Shown here: positions 60,987-64,000 of the stretch, piece after piece
How the letters are laid out: each line of letters starts with the position of its first letter
Numbering within the stretch: the stretch's first letter is position 1
Origin: Saccharopolyspora thermophila
GTDB taxonomy: Bacteria; Actinomycetota; Actinomycetes; Mycobacteriales; Pseudonocardiaceae
NCBI RefSeq assembly: GCF_014646075.1
Contig: NZ_BMMT01000022.1
Location: forward strand, 1 to 64,000
Direction: 5' to 3'
DNA: 64,000 nt
Program-made: the position numbers and the translations under genes
The notes under the pieces: generated by a model
Database searches by the model: none
What the model saw: the letters and a program-made list of their open reading frames with translations, nothing else
Told to the model about the DNA's origin: nothing

Positions 60987-61627
60987 GCGCGCCTCGCCCA
61001 CGGGGTCGCCCACCGCCACAGCACCACCAGCAGCAGGTCCACCACCAGCGCCAGCAGCAGCGTCAGCACGATGCCCACCACGATCTGTACCGGGTAGTCG
61101 CGCTGGAAGCCGTCGGTGAACAGCCGCCCCAACCCGCCGATGCCCACCAGCGCGCCCACGCTGACCAGGCTGATGTTGCTCACCGACGCCACCCGCACCG
61201 AGGCGGCCAGCACCGGCACCGCCAGCGGCAGCTCCACCGCCAAAAACCGCCGCCCCGGCCGGTAGCCCATCGCGGTGGCCGCGGCGACGACGTGCGCGGG
61301 CACGGACTCCAGCGCGTCCAGCACCGGGCGCACCAGCAGCGCCGCGGTGTAGAGGGTGAGGGCGATGACCACGTTGGCCGACGACAGCAGCGGTGTGCCG
61401 AGGATGCCGGGGATCAGCACGAACAGCGCCAGCGACGGGATCGTGTAGACGATGTTCGCCGCGGCCTGCAGGGGGCCACGCAGCCACGGCACCCGCTGGG
61501 CGAGCCGCCCCAGCGGCAGGGCCAGCAGAACGCCGAGCAGCAGCGGCAGCAGAGCCAGGTAGAGGTGCTCGGCGAGCTGCGCGAGCACCAGTTCGCGGTT
61601 GCTGGGGCTGGCGAAGAAGTCGATCAC
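60983..61627 (-). CDS. Betaine/choline ABC transporter permease
   Basis: 214 residues, with the EAA-type loop AATAMGYRPGRRFLAVELPL followed by AVPVLAASVRVASVSNISLV, and IVYTIPSLALFVLIPGIL as a characteristic OpuC/ProW helix. GTG 61627 overlaps the ATPase stop by four bases. Paralogous to the next permease; together they form a heterodimer. Confidence 0.88.
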   Translation of the reverse strand: MIDFFASPSNRELVLAQLAEHLYLALLPLLLGVLLALPLGRLAQRVPWLRGPLQAAANIVYTIPSLALFVLIPGILGTPLLSSANVVIALTLYTAALLVRPVLDALESVPAHVVAAATAMGYRPGRRFLAVELPLAVPVLAASVRVASVSNISLVSVGALVGIGGLGRLFTDGFQRDYPVQIVVGIVLTLLLALVVDLLLVVLWRWATPWARRA

Positions 61628-62709
61628 GGCACCCCACCCCGCTGCTGGTCCAGCACGTCCAGGACGTGCCGGGCGGTGATCACGCCGACGTAGCGGCCGT
61701 CGTCGTCGACCACGACACCCAGCCCTGACGGCGCGGACAGCGCGGCGTCCAGCGCACCGCGCAGCGACGTGTGCTCGGTGTAGAGCGAGCCGCCGGCGAC
61801 CAGTTGGTCCTCGGTGAGCGGACCGTCCACCCCGGTGCCCGGCGGCAGCCAGCCGCGCGGTCGGCCCGCCGCGTCCAGCGCCAGCCGCCACTCCGGGTTC
61901 GGCTGCGTCCGCTCGCCGAGGTCCACCGTGCAGACCGGTTTCGGCCGCACCCCGTCGGAGTCCACGAAGGACAGCCGCCGGTAGCCCCGGTCGCGGCCCA
62001 CGAACGACGTCACGAAGTCGTCGGCCGGTTCGGCGAGCAAGTCGTCCGGCTCGGCGTACTGCACCAGGTGGCCGCCCTGCCGCAGCACCGCCACCTTCTC
62101 CCCGAGCTTGATCGCCTCGTCGATGTCGTGGGTGACGAACAGGACGGTCTTGTCCAGCTCGCCCTGCAGCCGCAGCAGCTCGTCCTGCAGCCCCTCGCGC
62201 ACCACCGGGTCGACGGCGCTGAACGGCTCGTCCATCAGCAGCACCGGCGGGTCGGCGGCCAGCGCCCGCGCCACCCCGACGCGCTGTTGCTGGCCGCCCG
62301 ACAGTTGCGCCGGGTAGCGGCTGCCGAGGTGCTGCGGGAGCCCGACCAGTTCGAGCAGCTCCCCGGCGCGCGTCCGGGCGGCGCGCCGGCTGGCGCCCGA
62401 CAGCACCGGCACGGTCGCGATGTTGTCCAGCACGGTGCGGTGCGGGAACAGCCCGGCCTGCTGGATGACGTAGCCGATGCCGCGGCGCAGCTGCGCCGGG
62501 TCGCGGTCACGCACGTCCGCGCCCCCGACCAGCACAGTGCCCGACGACGGCTCGATCATCCGGTTCACCATCCGCATCAGGGTGGTCTTGCCGCACCCCG
62601 ACGGCCCCACCAGCACGGTGATGGTGCCCGACTGCACCGACAGGCTCAGCTCGTGGACGGCGACGGTGCCGTTGTCGTATTCCTTGCGCACGGCCTGGAA
62701 CTCGATCAT
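61624..62709 (-). CDS. Betaine/choline ABC transporter ATPase with CBS-domain tail
   Basis: 361 residues from ATG 62709. Walker A GPSGCGKTT (~36), Q-loop YVIQQAGLFPH, signature LSGGQQQRVGVARAL, Walker B VLLMDEPFSAVDP, switch VTHDIDEAI. Residues ~250-361 hold CBS-like sequence (GVVVDDDGRYVGVITARHVL), the osmosensing or regulatory part found in OpuA/OpuC ATPases. First gene of the operon, divergent from the BpsA-like gene across 185 bases. Confidence 0.92.
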   Translation of the reverse strand: MIEFQAVRKEYDNGTVAVHELSLSVQSGTITVLVGPSGCGKTTLMRMVNRMIEPSSGTVLVGGADVRDRDPAQLRRGIGYVIQQAGLFPHRTVLDNIATVPVLSGASRRAARTRAGELLELVGLPQHLGSRYPAQLSGGQQQRVGVARALAADPPVLLMDEPFSAVDPVVREGLQDELLRLQGELDKTVLFVTHDIDEAIKLGEKVAVLRQGGHLVQYAEPDDLLAEPADDFVTSFVGRDRGYRRLSFVDSDGVRPKPVCTVDLGERTQPNPEWRLALDAAGRPRGWLPPGTGVDGPLTEDQLVAGGSLYTEHTSLRGALDAALSAPSGLGVVVDDDGRYVGVITARHVLDVLDQQRGGVP

Positions 62710-62894
62710 CCGAGCCCCCTCACGGATCGTCGCGTCCCTCGAACGCGGCCGACCCTAGCTCGATCGACGCCATCCTGCGATCGTGCGAGATCGACGCGTG
62801 ATCTTCGCAACTCGCCGGACCAGCGTGGTCCCACCCAGTGGGAGGTCCGGCGCGGCGGCGACCGCGCCGGACACGCCGTAAGCTCGACAATCCG

Positions 62895-64000
62895 ATGAAC
62901 ACTGCCCAGCACTCAGAACCCACGGCACCGATCGACGCCGTGCAGGCCCTGCTCGCCGACACGGGGGTTCTCGCCCGTCGGCTGCGCGAGGTGCTCGCCG
63001 AGCTCAGCGAGCGCCCGGTGAAGCTCGACGAGCTGATCCGCCGCACCGCGGTGTCCCGGCGCACCGTGGAGGACCTGCTCGCCGCCGCGGGATCCGACGT
63101 GGACGCCGCCGACGACACCTACCGGCTGACCGCGGACGCCGCCGAGCGCTACCGCGCGCGCTTCGCGCTGGACGAGCTGCGCACGCCCGCCCCGCCCGAC
63201 GATGAGGCCCTGGAGCTGATGCGCGGGTTCGTGGCCGGTGGCCCGGTGCCCGCGACCGCGCTGGACCACGTGACGGCCACGCCGGAGACCGCGCTGCGCC
63301 GCGCCGAGTGGATGCGCGACAACTACGACCTGGCCGGGGCGAGGGTGCTGTGCCTGGGCGACCACGACCTGACGTCGCTGGCGCTGGGCCTGGTGGTGCC
63401 GTCGGCGTCGGTGACCGTGGTGGACGTCGACGAGCGGATCCTGGAGCACATCGACACCGTCGCGGCGCAGCGCGGTTTCGCGGTGCGGACCCTGCACGCC
63501 GATCTGCGGTTCGGGGTGCCTCCGGTGCTGGAGGGCTGGGCGGACCTGGTGTTCACCGACCCGCCCTACACCCCGGAGGGCGTCGGGCTGTTCGCCACGC
63601 GCGCCGCCGAATGCCTGGCCGGACCGCACAGCCGCCTGCTGCTGGCCTACGGCTACAGCCCGCGGACGCCCGCGCTGGGCCACAAGGTGCAGCAGGAGCT
63701 GCTGCGGCTGGGCATGGTGTTCGAGGCGATCCTGCCGCGGTTCCACCGCTACTTCGGCGCGCAGGCCATCGGCAGCGCCAGCGACCTGTACGTGTGCCAG
63801 CCGACCGCGCACACCCGCAAACTGGCGCTGCGGCAGGCCCCGGGTATCTACACGCACGGCCCGCAGTCGGTGGAGGCGCTGGAGGCTGCGGCGCCCCAGG
63901 AGTTCCTGGCGGCCGTCGGCGAGCGGGTCGGTGCGCCGGTGGCGTCGCTGCGCGAACCGGGCTGGTCGCGGCCGATCCGGCCGCGGCAGGGCGTGCCGGT
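62895..64000 (+). CDS. Branched-chain polyamine synthase-like aminopropyltransferase (BpsA family), cut by window end
   Basis: At least 368 codons from ATG 62895, running off the right edge. An N-terminal winged-helix-like part (VKLDELIRRTAVSRRTVEDL) is followed by a Rossmann domain: GARVLCLGDHDLTSLALGL, VTVVDVDERILEHID, and the DPPY-type motif LVFTDPPYTPEGVGLF. These are the features of BpsA/N4-bis(aminopropyl)spermidine synthases of thermophiles (formerly DUF43). In a mesophilic actinomycete its product is unknown. It could act on a polyamine-like or other amine acceptor. Confidence 0.75.
   Translation, partial: MNTAQHSEPTAPIDAVQALLADTGVLARRLREVLAELSERPVKLDELIRRTAVSRRTVEDLLAAAGSDVDAADDTYRLTADAAERYRARFALDELRTPAPPDDEALELMRGFVAGGPVPATALDHVTATPETALRRAEWMRDNYDLAGARVLCLGDHDLTSLALGLVVPSASVTVVDVDERILEHIDTVAAQRGFAVRTLHADLRFGVPPVLEGWADLVFTDPPYTPEGVGLFATRAAECLAGPHSRLLLAYGYSPRTPALGHKVQQELLRLGMVFEAILPRFHRYFGAQAIGSASDLYVCQPTAHTRKLALRQAPGIYTHGPQSVEALEAAAPQEFLAAVGERVGAPVASLREPGWSRPIRPRQGVP

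Noticed and set aside
1-64000. tRNA, rRNA or tmRNA genes
   Set aside because: No cloverleaf-like GGTTCGA/ATCC arrangement or rRNA segment was noticed; the insertion is in a transporter gene, not in a tRNA.

Overview
The window is high-G+C actinobacterial DNA. Coding is dense, GTG and TTG starts are common, and Shine-Dalgarno sites are GGAGG-like. A tandem glycine riboswitch, the fused Kgd 2-oxoglutarate decarboxylase/dehydrogenase, WhiJ-type XRE/DUF397 pairs, a subtilisin inhibitor (SSI) and type VII secretion (ESX) substrates all point to a mycelial actinomycete. I favour Pseudonocardiales (Saccharopolyspora- or Amycolatopsis-like), but no 16S rRNA or other marker in the window confirms this.

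Layout. 1-2450 is a decayed accessory margin: the end of an IS110-type transposase, a nonsense-broken small gene with an intact paralog at 23 kb, a small membrane protein and a long inverted repeat. 2.5-6.6 kb is a glycolate oxidase operon, glcDEF (minus strand). 6.9-9.7 kb is a four-gene cluster of ESX substrate or associated proteins without secretion machinery. 9.7-13.3 kb (minus) holds a phosphodiesterase, an acyl-CoA dehydrogenase and an alpha-methylacyl-CoA racemase. 14.3-16.9 kb is a MerR regulator followed by an acyl-CoA synthetase. 16.9-18.8 kb is a divergent MarR/glycosyltransferase pair with a clear palindromic operator.

18.85-27.6 kb is the most striking region. A major facilitator gene is split by a 7,448-bp insertion (19409-26856). 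Joining the two halves at a shared CCTG restores an uninterrupted frame of exactly 438 codons plus stop. The insertion carries the C-terminal stub of a large serine integrase at one end. It also holds a graspetide (ATP-grasp RiPP) cassette of precursor, ATP-grasp ligase with a +1 frameshift, and PIMT-like methyltransferase, together with a DUF6879/XRE/DUF397 regulatory module and several small proteins.

27.9-42 kb holds a secreted SSI inhibitor, a DUF202 pair, a glycine-riboswitch-controlled gcvH-sdaA operon (glycine/serine catabolism), a PucR regulator with alanine dehydrogenase, an ABC-2 type transporter and a 1,256-residue fused ABC exporter. 42.5-46.6 kb is kgd with its usual small downstream gene. 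48.2-50.5 kb is tdh-kbl (threonine to glycine) followed by a LysR gene. 51.5-59.4 kb is a histidine utilisation operon (hutH-hutU-M20 hydrolase-hutF-hutI, minus) with a divergent IclR regulator. 59.4-62.7 kb is an OpuC/ProU-type compatible-solute transporter, and the window ends inside a BpsA-like aminopropyltransferase gene. Much of the right half therefore turns amino acids (Gly, Ser, Ala, Thr, His) into central metabolites beside the TCA enzyme Kgd.

Across the chromosomal parts there are 21 copies of a ~22-bp intergenic element (GCAAGGGAACNTTCCTGYCA and its reverse complement). Some copies pair into perfect terminator-like hairpins. None lies inside the 7.4-kb insertion or in the first 2.4 kb.
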